Of a stretch of DNA of 64,000 nucleotides, positions 23,501-34,700 are shown one piece after another. The stretch's first letter is position 1. Each line of letters begins with the position of its first letter. The translations under genes were made by a program, and so were the position numbers. Origin of the DNA: Phalacrocorax aristotelis (lineage: Eukaryota > Chordata > Aves > Suliformes > Phalacrocoracidae); the NCBI RefSeq assembly GCF_949628215.1, contig NC_134276.1, positions 135,408,125 to 135,472,124 of the forward strand, read 5' to 3'. Below the pieces are notes generated by a model, which ran no database searches, was not told the origin of the DNA, and saw nothing but the letters and a program-made list of their open reading frames with translations.

Positions 23501-25117
23501 GAGGTAGCATGGGCAACTGAGTCCCACCTTTCCCAGAAGTCTGTGGAAACTGTACTGCTGTAGGTAAACCACCTGCAGCAGGCCAGCAGCTGCACATCCT
23601 CACCTTAACTTCTTTCTTGGTGTAGCAGCAGTTTTCCAGCTGCAAATTGTTCCCATTGGAACTGGGATTTGACTGTTGGGGGACACGGACAGAGTCTTTG
23701 AGTCTGAATAACTGCAGAGATCCAGGAAATGGAATAACAGGGTGTCTGTACTAGGCCCATACATGTGATAACCTCTTGTGCTAGTACATTTTGATCCTGG
23801 AGATATTACCTCCTCTCTGAGTGACCGATGGAACTGAGTCACAACATGTTTTGAAGTTGGGAGCTAAGATTTAAGAAAAAATGCCATTTCAACTGGCTTT
23901 TAGTTTTTTGAGCCTGACGGCCATAGGCTGCTCTTCTGACGGCATTCTGGAGTCAAACTTGCCTCATTCAGGCAGGAATCAAAGTGTCAGACACAGGCTG
24001 ATATGTCTGCAGGGCTTGTTGGTCTGCCATGCTCATAAGCAACACCTATCCAGTACATCCTAACTTTTTGTACACTCAAACACCTTTCTGAAAAGAGCTA
24101 GTTGTAAGTAAAATCATGTATTCGTGCACGGAAGTGAAGGAGGGAGCAGAAATAGAGGCTCGAAACCTTTCTGTTTCCCTGGAGCTACTCTGACCCACAA
24201 GATTAATTGGAGGACGCACATTTTTTACAAAATGTCGGTGTAAGAAGTTTCAGATGTCCTCCTGGCCAATAGCACAAACCTGCATCACTTTCTGAACAAT
24301 GGCAAAATCTAACTGGATGAGGAAGGACGTGACAAGGTGGAAGAGATGAGGGACTATTTCTCTGTTACAACTAGAAACATCGGCCAAGAAACATCTTTTT
24401 CCTTTGCTCATCCTTCAGGATGAAAAGATTATTCTGAAGACAGGGACTGCCTGTTTTTATCCCAGGGACAAGCCGCTGTCAGAACAATAATGGGACTTGC
24501 AGGAGCAGCATGTGCCAGGCACTCTTTGAGATCAGACTGACTGGAGTTGTTTCCTTGGTGCTAAGGGAATGGAAAAGTTCATTAATACTGACTTTGGTCT
24601 ATTGTTATTGACCTTCTCCCTTCCTTCCACCCAAGCTCTGAGTATTCTTCCTATTTGAAAATATGACCATTCATTTAAGGAGAAAAATAAGCCTATGTAT
24701 GGCAATAAACTAGTGACTTTTCAGTTCTAAGATTCTGGCAGACTATTAACAAGGAAATTTGTAAGTTACAGGGATTTCTTTGAAATTGGAGTTGGGCTTC
24801 TCAGTCATTTCAGTGTTGCAGAAGCTGCTGTCCTTGTTGTCTAGCTTTCTGAATGTAACTATGAAAATCTTGGCAGGGGACATGGATGTGCTGTTCTCAG
24901 GAAGTGTCGAGGCAGAGCTGGGCTTGTCCTGCCTGGATTGCTCCAGGCCTTTCTTGGCAGTGAAACACTGAGCGCTGCCAATGATGCAGGCTGGATTTGC
25001 AGTCTGAGCTGAACTGGAAGGAGTAAAGCTATCAGGCACACCTGGGTACTGCAAACAAATCAAATGGAGCCATCTTGTAGTATTACTGGGAGCTGAGTAA
25101 TTTGGAAAGGTGACCAA
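20552..25117 (-). other. Series of open minus-strand fragments, possible decayed retrocopy
   Basis: Several minus-strand frames stay open for 80-123 codons and have Ser/Thr/Pro/Lys-rich, protein-like composition: 25117-24746, 23842-23600, 23645-23364, 23332-22985, 22261-22019, 21617-21273 and 20833-20552. They lie end to end in changing frames, as a long coding sequence broken by small indels would. I recognise no domain and cannot name a parent. Chance open frames are a real alternative, since several plus-strand frames here are also open for 60-90 codons. Confidence 0.2.
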
Positions 25118-28100
25118 GTTACCTTGCTCCTGAATTTTGGAGTCTGATTCTGGGCTTTGGTGCTGCTCTTTTCATTTTCAGCTGAACAAGAGAGACACAT
25201 TACTGCAGGCTAGTTCAGCTAAAAAAGCCAAACATTTGCAAGTAGGAATGTGCAAATATGCGCATGCACGATAGTGGAATTAGCTGCACTCATGGTTTTA
25301 ATAAAGCAAAATCAAAACCAGCAGAGGTTAGGTGCTAGCAGTTGTTTTCAGGGGTGGAAAAAGCTCATTTGAACTTGATTCCCTTTCTATTGCAAGTGTT
25401 CAAGTCTCAGTGTGTCTGTGAAAATATGCACATAGGCATGTGCTCTCTAATGATCTTTTCAGGTTTTTTAGTGGAGGCAATGAAAACCTCTAAAAGATTA
25501 ATGAACTTTCTTATTTCAGTCCCCAGATACAGTGTGCTTTCTGGGATCTGCAATAGGGTTGTGCTGTTTACAATTCACTGTTTTCGGTAAGACTGTTCTG
25601 CATATACGCCAGGCACAGGGGTGCTCAGTACTGAAACAGAAGGCAAAGACTTACAGAGGGCAAGTACCTCTGGAAAGGAGAGAAACGATATTAGCCCAAA
25701 GGGAATGATGCTTTATTATTCCTTGAGAATTCTGACTATTTTTCTTGAAATCCTGGATTTATTCTTCCAAATGTGCATCCATCTTTGTTCAGGGGTTTGC
25801 TTTATAATATCACGTTGCTCTTCTGTGGCTGTTCGTTTCAGTTATGTTTGCCTAGCTAAAATGTTTGCTGTGCCCCAGACACAATTTTTACTCTTCTATC
25901 ACATTATGGTAGCTCTGAAGAATCAAAGTGACATGAAAGCTAGGGTAGGAAGTCACAGAGAATTTCTGCGAGAGCTGTGGCTCCTCCTGTGCCAGCATGT
26001 GTACTTGTGTATGTGGTTAGCCAGACAGAGCAGTCTGGGGTAGGATGAAATCTTGTAAGCTAGTTCTGGGTTGGATCAGTTCCTCAGTACAGCACCCAGT
26101 TTGCTTTGTAGCTTTGTAAATATTTGTGGTGGCACACAAGGGGCAGCAGCAACTGCTTTTAGTGGCTTAAACTGCTCCCAGAATGGCAGTCTTAGGGTGC
26201 AAGTCCCCAGTGGAAATATGGTTGTTGAGGCTAAGTACCTCTTTATATGTGTGACCACTTTCCAACTCGGCAGGGAGATTTTTCCAACAGAGGTGACTTA
26301 TTAGCACCTGTTTTGAAGAAGAAATCTGTTCAATGCAACAGCCCATTCCAGGTGACTTGATGTTTTGGTGGGATGGTACCATGATCCCGTTGCAGGATCT
26401 ACTTTTTGCCCACTGAACTATAGGCCACAATCGTCTGCACAGCTCTATGTGGGAGGAAGGCCACACGCAGTCTGAGACTATGTTTCCTCTCTGACAGAAG
26501 AAAATATAGAAAGTAACAATGAAATCCAAATGTTACCTGGTGTCCTTCCCTTTCTTCCCCCACAGCTGGAACAGACCAGGGAATTTATTCTCCTACAGTT
26601 TGCAATAATTTGCAGTGCCTTTAAGGCTGGATCTTGCACTATTTCCACACAGAAGATGATTTCATAGTCAAGTAAACCTTTGCTTTTAGGAGATTCTTCC
26701 TGTTATTTACATTTGGTTTTCCTTGACTTCATACCTTTCTGAACTTTTGTGGTGCATGGGATTTTGGGCACTGAGGCATAGAGGTGTGAAGGAGAAAACA
26801 GGTAAAATGGAGTCAATGTGGAAGCTGTAAGTTATTCTCTGTTCTCTTCTAGAGAGAATCCATTTTAATTTATAAACATGCAAAATTATGAGTAGCTTTT
26901 AAACTGAAAACCTCTGTAGTGGTGTAGGAGAAAATAGAAAAATCAAGGAAAGCAGGAGAAACTTACGGGGTAGAGGTTGTGCTTTAACTTTTTATGATTT
27001 GTTGCTAGTTTCCTAGATGTGAAAAAAAATATGCTATGTTGCCTGCAACGGTTTTTGTAGGAAGTCTCGATGCGAATCCTTCTGGAAGGAGAAGGTGGTT
27101 TTTATTTTTGTTTTAACCAAAACTGATTTCACTCATGCTCCTCCTTGCCATGGATTTCATTACTCATTCTCTCCTATTCACAAATACAAAGACGTGTGTG
27201 TCCAGGTGAGCTGGGAAGGAATTATAGGGCCACAGGGGAGAGGTGTCAGTAGCTGCTAAGTCCTCATCATGTCTCCAGAGGTGGTTCTTGATTGGGAAGA
27301 ATTAGTAATCATTATTAACTGAATTTTGTTTGTGTCTTTTGCATCTTCCATGAGTAGAGATTTACTGAGATCATTTGCTTGACTACTCTCTCTTGCCCCT
27401 TGCAAGTCTGAAGAAAAATTGCTGAGTCTCATTGTTTTTTATTTTCCTACTTGAGTATTTTATGGCTTCACTCCTGTTTTTCAGTTCTTTGTCACTTTAT
27501 GGCTTAATTTGCTGCTATTCTCTCATTATCTGAATGACAACCTTCTGCACCAATTGAGGGATGTCACATTTTTATCTCTTGTTCTGCTCTTTATTCAGAT
27601 GCCTCTTCGTACATATTTCCTTTAATTCCAAACTCAAGATTTCTATTACAATGATCAGCAGTTTAACACGGTATTTGCCTCAGAAAAATTCAAAGGGCAC
27701 ACATGCATAGCTGTTCATTGCTTTGGATGCCAACTATAGAAAGGTTACAAGGGGACCTGCAGGCAAATGTGCAACATACTTGAAACAGAACGTTTCCTAG
27801 AAAATACACTTTTTATGACACAGCAATTAAAGCTGCAGGATTTTATACTTAAAAACACATCCTATACTTAGCAATTCTTAATTATTTTTAAAATAACACT
27901 ATGGTATAGTATAATAATATAGTCAATTTAGGATACTGAAGTTGGTTACTAGAATGTTATCAAACAGAAACTGAATGCAGTATGAAATCTCATGTGCTGA
28001 TGTTTAAACCAATGTACATTACTCCATACCTAATCAACACAAATTTCTTATTTAGATATGAGAAAGATTATACGAAAGATGAAATAGGAACTGAACTTTT

Positions 28101-28800
28101 AAGATAAGCATTTTCTTTTTCTGTGTCCTGCCTATAACTGCCTAAATCATGAGACATCGGTAAAGGTTGCTTTTGTAGGACAGTGAAACAACCAGGAATC
28201 TCCTAAGGGAAACAGAGGGTCCCTGGATAGTCTTAGTATTGACCTGCTGCCACTTTCTGCCCAACGTCCTTACTTGCTGCCCAGCAAAGACTCCGGAGGA
28301 GTTTAAGCCATGTACCTAAGAACCTTGTGACATGAAGGTCTACCTACAAAGATGAAAATGAGGAAGCTTATGTGAAAATCAAAGGGAATAAGAACAAAAC
28401 CAAGGCTGATATCTTCCGGGAGGAGAAGACACTGTTCCCTTTACCCAAAGGTTTGTTTTCAAAATATCCTTCATCAGAGATCCTTGAAAATTTGTATCAC
28501 ATAAGTGCAACTTCTCAGACACAATGTCAGTGACTTGACGAAACTTAACTGTCATGGAGAGTCCCTGCATTTCCCTCCCACACACCTGAAACAAATATGG
28601 GGTATTTTTCCCAGGTAAGGGGCAAGACAGGAAAGGTGGAGGGGACAATGCATGCTGACACGGGAACTTTCAAGTTCCAGGCTTGAAAGCAACAGCTGCT
28701 TAATACGCCTCTACTAACAACGCTTCTGGGATGATAGGCCTGGACAGGCAGGTTCCAACAGGAGCCATGTCAGGCAGCCTGTGGTTCTGGGATCCCATGA
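25118..28800. other. No recognisable gene
   Basis: AT-rich; open frames up to 140 codons (25621-26043, plus) show no family resemblance, no splice-compatible neighbours and hydrophobic random-like composition. No CR1 was seen. Confidence 0.4.
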
Positions 28801-29029
28801 CGTGGGGAAGGAAGTTCCCTTCCTCAGGAGTGGCAATGTGGGTTTAGGTCAGAGGGGAGAGGTAAGGGCTGAAAGGAAAGGTATCACAGGGTAGGGCCAG
28901 GGAGGAGAACACAAAGGAGAGGAGATCGCTCGGCTTTGTAGCAGCTCCCCCTGTGCCAAGTGCTGGGAAACCTCTGCCATGGAAAACAGGAGCGGAGCTG
29001 GGGACCAGAGCTGCTCCCTGAGCTCACCC

Positions 29030-29105
29030 ACAAAGGGCGGAGCCAGCAGGGATGATGTCACAAGTGGGGAGGTGAGGTCACAGAGGAGGTCCTTTCCTAT
29101 TGGCC
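29030..29105 (+). promoter_or_regulatory. Promoter-like cluster upstream of the H2A variant
   Basis: Within 75 bp there are a GC box (GGGCGG, 29035-29040), two CRE-like sites TGATGTCA (29053-29060) and TGAGGTCA (29073-29080) exactly 20 bp apart, and an inverted CCAAT box (ATTGG, 29099-29103). This is about 300 bp upstream of the start codon. CRE-like sites plus CCAAT and no clear TATA suit a germ-cell or housekeeping promoter; the function is inferred. Confidence 0.45.
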
Positions 29106-29402
29106 CTCACTACCCCAGAAGAGCCCTTGCTCCTGCTGTCCAGGTGACAAAAGGGTCCGAGCCTGAGCAGGAAAGGACTTGAGCCTGAGCTCTTCCTCTG
29201 AGGGGCTCAGCCAAAGCGGGGCCTGGCTGCCCTGCCACACACAAGCCTTGGCCAGGCCGGCAAGGACAAGCACAGCCAACCAAGCCCAGGGACAGGAGCC
29301 ACCAGTGAGGGCCAGCAAGGAAAGCAAGGACAGGCAGGCAAGACAGGCAGGGCGTGGGAAGAGACAGTGTGGAGATACCTGCGGGAGCAGTCTGCAAGCA
29401 GC

Positions 29403-29912
29403 ATGTCTGGAGCAGAGGAGGTCTGCACAATGCCTGAGCATGAGAGGGAGCCTGAAGCAACATGTTCTGGGGGCCCCATCAACATCAGTGAAGCAAAGAC
29501 CAAAAAGAGCCGCTCCTCCAGGTCCTCCCGGGCTGGGCTGCTCTTTCCTGTGAGCCGTGTAGACAGGCAGCTGCGCAGAGGCCACTTTGCCGAGCGCTTT
29601 GGAGCCAAGGCCCCCGTCTACCTGGCTGCAGTGCTGCAGTGGGTGACACAAAAGACCATGGATGTGGCTGGCAAGATTTCCAAGAAGAGCAAGCAGCAGC
29701 GCATTTCTCCATCGCACTTGCAGATGGCTATGCCAAAGAGCTCTGTGCTCAAGCAGCTCCTGCAAGGTGGTGCACCCAGGCACCGTGGCAGGGCTGTCCC
29801 ACAAAGGCAGCCCGTGGCCTCACCATCCAACAAGAAGGCGATGACCACAAGTAAGAAGAGATGTCCCACACAAAGGGCTGCACCTGCCTGTGGCACTGCT
29901 GCTATTAAGTGA
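29403..29912 (+). CDS. Divergent histone H2A variant (intronless, 169 aa)
   Basis: The start is the ATG at 29403 (A at -3); the frame is open further upstream only through a GTG. Residues 36-121 are an H2A histone fold: SRSSRAGLLFPVSRV, then FGAKAPVYLAAVLQWVT, then QRISPSHLQMAM and a final LKQLL. The diagnostic H2A blocks (SRSSRAGL.FPV.R, APVYLAAVL, HLQ.A) are kept. The nucleosome acidic patch is largely gone: counterparts of E56, E61, D90, E91 and E92 are Q79, K84, S113, S114 and V115, and only E64 is kept acidic as D87. The canonical docking tail is not recognisable; a 48-residue basic Arg/Lys/Pro/Gln tail replaces it. The N tail is long (about 35 residues) and partly acidic. Loss of the acidic patch parallels mammalian testis short H2A variants, but those are shorter. 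Expression in the germ line is a guess. An antisense 235-codon frame is a shadow. Confidence 0.85.
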   Translation: MSGAEEVCTMPEHEREPEATCSGGPINISEAKTKKSRSSRSSRAGLLFPVSRVDRQLRRGHFAERFGAKAPVYLAAVLQWVTQKTMDVAGKISKKSKQQRISPSHLQMAMPKSSVLKQLLQGGAPRHRGRAVPQRQPVASPSNKKAMTTSKKRCPTQRAAPACGTAAIK

Positions 29913-30006
29913 GAAGAAAGTAGAAGCTCTTGCCTCACACTGGCAAGGCAAGTGACATCATGTCTTCAAGGCTCTTGTCAAATCCAGCTTTATGGTCTCA
30001 GCACAC

Positions 30007-30012
30007 AATAAA
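30007..30012 (+). terminator. Poly(A) signal AATAAA for the H2A variant
   Basis: AATAAA lies 95 bp after the TGA. No histone stem-loop is evident between stop and signal, so the mRNA is probably polyadenylated like replacement-type histone genes. Confidence 0.6.
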
Positions 30013-30117
30013 AGCCTTTGCAACATCATGGAGTGCCCAGAGCGCATTGCAGGTTTCAGCCAGCAAAGAGGGAAGGGAGAGGTCAGGAGTCAGCAGGTGC
30101 CTCTCACCCAGTAGGGG

Positions 30118-31330
30118 AAACCTGCTCATGGTTATTCTTCAGGAACAGCTCTTCACACTGTATCGATTTCTTGATGTAGAGAGCAACACCTCCACCCCTC
30201 CTTCCTTGCCTGTCCCTTCTGAACAGCCTGTAGCCATTGATAGCCACATTCCAGTCATGAGATTTGTCCCACCATGTTTCAGTAATGTCAACCAGGTCAT
30301 AGTTTTCTAACAGCATGGTAGTTTCCACCTCCTCCTGTTTGTTTTCCATGCTGTCTGCATTAGTGTAGAGGCAATTCATCCGGGCTGTGGGCTGTGTCTC
30401 CTTCATAGTAGAGCACCCCTTGATTCCTTTGAGGTATTTCATGGGAGTTTCCTTTCTGGCTCCTACTACCTCAGGAGCCCCCAGATAATCTCTGAAAGAC
30501 TTTGACTGTGCTGCGGTGTCCCCAGCACACCTCTGGGCTACAGGCTGAGAGCTCATACTAGCAGCCCATCCCTCTAACCATTATGTATCATCGCACAGCT
30601 TGACACCGGCAAGCCTGGTATGTTTTCCCTCCCCCTTTGCCTCTAGTTTAAAGCCCTGCCAATTAGCCCTGCAGGCTCCTGAGCAGAGACCCTCTTTCTG
30701 CTTTGATAAAGGTGGCTCCCATTTAATGCCAGCAATCCCGGTCCTGTGTAGGCCATCCCATTGTCAAAAACCCCAAAGCTGTATTGGCAACACCAGCCAT
30801 GGAGCCATGTGTTGATAGACTGGGTCTGCCTTTCCTTTCAACATCATTGCCCACAACTGGAAGGAGGGAAGAAAATATAACCTGTGCACCACATTCCCTC
30901 ACTAACTGTCCCAAGGCCCTGAAGTCTCTTATAATCACCCTTGGGCTACGTACTGCAACTTCATCACCACCCACGTGGAAGAGCAGTAAAGGGTAGTAGT
31001 CTGAGGGCCATATTAGGCTAGGAAGTTTCCTAGTGATATCTCTACCTGGGACCCTGGGAGGCAGCAGACTTCCTTATGAGGAGGGTCAGCCTGGCATATT
31101 GCACCCTCTGTTCCCCTCAGAAGGGAGACTCCTACAACTACGACCCGTCTTTTTTTCCTTGTAGAGGTGGTGGTAATATGGGGGGTAGGTGTTTCCGGTT
31201 TTGACTGCCAACAGGCAATACAAAAATTAATCTCAAGTATAAATCCCCAGAGTTCCATACCTGAACTCTGGGCATCCTTCCAGAAAGTAACATCACCACT
31301 TTCTTCTGAAATGGACACAGCATTGTACTT
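30118..31330 (-). mobile_element. CR1 5' portion: ORF1 and start of ORF2 endonuclease
   Basis: Read on the minus strand, this starts with CR1 ORF1 (KKRRVVVVGVSLLRGTEG, then FRALGQLVRECGAQVIFSSL, the esterase-like region; normal copies have GDSLLRG) and continues into the ORF2 endonuclease start (CLYTNADSMENKQEE, ITETWWDKSHDWN, RRDRQGRRGGGVALYIKK). It stops within the endonuclease near 30118; the RT and 3' end are missing. Most CR1 copies are 5'-truncated, so a fragment keeping only the 5' end implies later deletion. It has stops and frameshifts and is inactive. Confidence 0.88.
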
Positions 31331-31439
31331 ACTGGCCCTTCATTCATATGGGATTATTTTCTATTAAAAGAGTCTCCTCCATCACTTTCCCCTTCATGCC
31401 TTCTCTGCTTCCCAGAATTTCCCTGCCTCCAACAGTGTA

Positions 31440-31735
31440 CAGAGCTTTTTGCTTCTGAGATATTAGTGTAGGATAAAGCCTACTGTTAGCAGTTGCCAAA
31501 TTCAGTATTTTGATGCAGTACAACACTGCTGCAGCTCTATGTCCCCATGTTCAGCCAAGTAGTGAGGCTGAGCACATTTTCCTATGGGCTCATGTACAAA
31601 TGCATATGTATATACCTGGGCTGTCACATAGATCTACACAGACTGAAAACAAAGCACTCACACAAATACACAGAGCACAAACAACCTTGATCCTGTCCCC
31701 TCTCAGGCTACTCAGGATGAAAGACACTCAGTAGA
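31440..31735 (-). repeat. LTR-like dispersed repeat, copy C
   Basis: Minus-strand copy of the family at 250-1047. It shares GTCTGTGTAGATCTATGTG, a CATATGCAT stretch, GAGCTGCAGCAGTGT and TTTGGCAACTGCTAACAG. Confidence 0.55.
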
Positions 31736-34700
31736 ATATACATACATGTGTACGCAAAGAAGCAATAGGAGTCCCATCAGTAGCACATTCAGTTGTGTTC
31801 TGTCCTCCTTCAGTCTGCTGCAGTGTTCTCATAGCACAATTTAAGTCAGCTTCTGAAGTATCCTGTCCTTAGCCCTGCCCTACAATCAAACAGTCACCCT
31901 ACTGCTCCAAGACTCACAACATGCTAAGCTTTACAGCTCTTCTCCTCCTAGGCATGCAATGTCACCTGAGACTTCTGCTGACTCTCATTCATGCTCTAGA
32001 CTTGCACTTAACTGCTGACACTCCCTCAGCCCTCCCACTGGTGCAACCTATGCAGCATAGCTCTTGCCCTCTGAAAAGGGACCAGCAGTGAGGCTTACAC
32101 ATCCTTGATGACCATGGCCCCATCCAGAATGCATCCTGTTACAGTCAAAGATTGACAAAGGTCCCACAAGGCCCCTCTGATGCAGCCATATGAGCCGGTA
32201 TAGTGAATTCAAGCTGGGCTGCCTTGGAAGGGTTTCCAAATGCCTGGAGCCAGGGCTGGGGACAGAGGTGAAAAAGGTGTATACCTTTCGTCTTTACTGT
32301 TTTCTAGCCCTAACTTGGATATTTTGGAGGAACCCATGAGACAGGTGAGGTTCAACAGTGCCTCAGACCTCAGCTCCATAACCACTGTGGTGATAATCAG
32401 TGGTGTGAGTCTTATTTTTTCTTGGAAGTCTTCTGATATTCATAGTTCTCTTAAAGCCTATGCTTGTGGCATAACTGGATTTCCTAACAATCTTAGCTAT
32501 ATTAAAATTTCTTGAGCTCATTCCTGAACAGAAAACTTGCAAATACAAAGTAAGTCTTTCTGAAATGCTGCTAAACTCTTCCAAGTTTACTGAAAAAATG
32601 TTTCTCATGGTTTAAAGACAATCTCCTTGTGTTTGGGAAAAGGAAGGCCGTGACACAGGCCTTTGGAGATAGTGGCTGGAGCCTGATCCTGCATCAATGA
32701 GTTCAGGAGCTTCTTCTGGACTACGGTCTCTCAGAATACAGCAATACTGCACAATAGTTTCCAGAAGAAAACTAAAGCCTAAAAGCTTTTAGGACTGTAA
32801 CACTGTGGTCTGTCTGGTGCTTGGTCAGCCTCCTGGATTAAACACAAACTGGCATTCCCAGACATGCCAATGCACATCGAATGATTATCCTCATATCAGG
32901 AAATCTCTGCTTGTGGCATGGGAGTTTACCGAGTCCCATCATCCTATTCCATATCAAAGCACATTTTTGACTGCAGTTTTGCATGTCGTGAACGGCACAC
33001 TACCAAGTCCTAAAACTGTCACTCCTGGGCACACTACACATGTGGAACTCTACATCTGGTCTATCTATACTTTTTCTCAAGGGAGTGATTTTAACCCCTT
33101 GCATACCTGGTTGCAGGGCTGGAGTCCAAGTCCTATTTCCACTAAGCTCATAGAAAAGATATGTTTTCACTTACAGCCTCTTAGAAATCCTTGATCCATT
33201 TATTATTCTGCTTGGGGCACTATAGGATATTTAGTTTGTCTGTTGTCTTTTTCCATTCCCCATTTGCCATATCACCACCTCAGTTCAGAACAAACTTCTC
33301 AGTTATCTCTCTCAGTGTCTTCCCACTTTGCACCATTAAAGCCTGTGGAATACCCCATAGCTGTAAGACCTCTGAAGTAATGCATGTCCTTATATTTCTT
33401 GCTATTGAGTTATACATTAACCCAGAGAACAATACTGGATACTTTATGCCCTTTTTTTTTTTTTCCATTTTAGTGTGTCCAGTTTTGGAATATGGAAAAT
33501 TAGAATATAGAAAATAAGGAAAAACATAGCTTGCTAAACGTTTAACCAAGGAGTTACTAATGAAACCAGGTCCAATCTTACAGGAAAGGTCAAGATTATG
33601 AACTATCAAACAAACCTAAATAACAAGATCTGAGAGATGGCATTTCTTTATACCCTGAACTTGTCAACAACAGTTATGACAGAATCAACTCACAGATTTC
33701 TGTTTTATGTCACAATGGCATATTGTGTTTAGTTGACTCATTGATTCCCTGGCCCAGAAGTTTGCCTTGTGACTCGCAAATCCAATAGTGCTAACATGAA
33801 TTTGCCACATCAGTGTAGTTTTCACTTTATTTATAAATAATTCAGAAGAATTGTTAAGGTATTCTTGAAAAATATGCATTTATTTGGCTTTCTGCATTAG
33901 ACTCTGTGGAAGGAATCATCCCCAGCCCCCACTTGAAAATGAAACAGTTTTCCATTCGTAATATTAAAGACACTTTTGATAATTTTGAACAAACCTCCCC
34001 TTTTTTAAGGAGAAGATTTTAAAATTATAATTGTGCTGAAGCTTTCCTTCATTTATTTTCTTTAATTTATGAATTAAAACTGTGAAGTTCATAGTATTTT
34101 GTTATGTCCCATTGATGATACTGTTACCAATGTGTCCCAGGTTTTGCTTATCACAAAGATTATGTCCCAGAGGTCTCACAGGATGTATAAAGATGTGACA
34201 TATTTGAATTGCAGGTATTCAGAAGACTTTTTCTATACCCTGCATTTCTAACAGCTAGGTTTTCTCCTAATAGGAATGTAGTTAGGATGCCTATCCCCAG
34301 TTTTTTTCCAGTCCTTGTCAGGGAGATAGGAAAGACTGCTACTGACACCTGAGGGAATAAAATTAATTGCAAGACTGAGCAAAGTTAGCATCCATCTGTG
34401 ATTTTAGAATTATCATCAAAGGTATGTTTCTTTAGGCAAGAAGTTCCAGCAGCTTCTGCAAGTCAGCATTTGGTTTCTGATATTACTCATGCAGTAAGCT
34501 GATCCATAGTATCCTGAGAACTACAAACTTCCCAGTGATTTCCAGAGCAATGTGACTAGTGTCAATGATGAAGCATTTAGCCCTCTTTCTCTCTTTTACA
34601 GCACTATTGGTGTGAAAGAGTTCCCTGGTTTTGCCTTTCCTCATATTTCACTCTGCACTCTGATGATGCTGTTAATTATAGCTAGGTTTAACTTGAAACA

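Noticed and set aside
25621-26043. 140-codon plus-strand open frame with hydrophobic stretches
   Set aside because: No recognisable domain, and the hydrophobic bias comes from T-rich sequence.
29367-29402. Upstream extension of the H2A variant
   Set aside because: The extended frame starts with GTG, not ATG; the ATG at 29403 has a good context.
29097-29804. 235-codon minus-strand open frame, the longest in the window
   Set aside because: It is antisense to the H2A variant, whose plus-strand product has a clear histone fold; the antisense frame shows no family resemblance.
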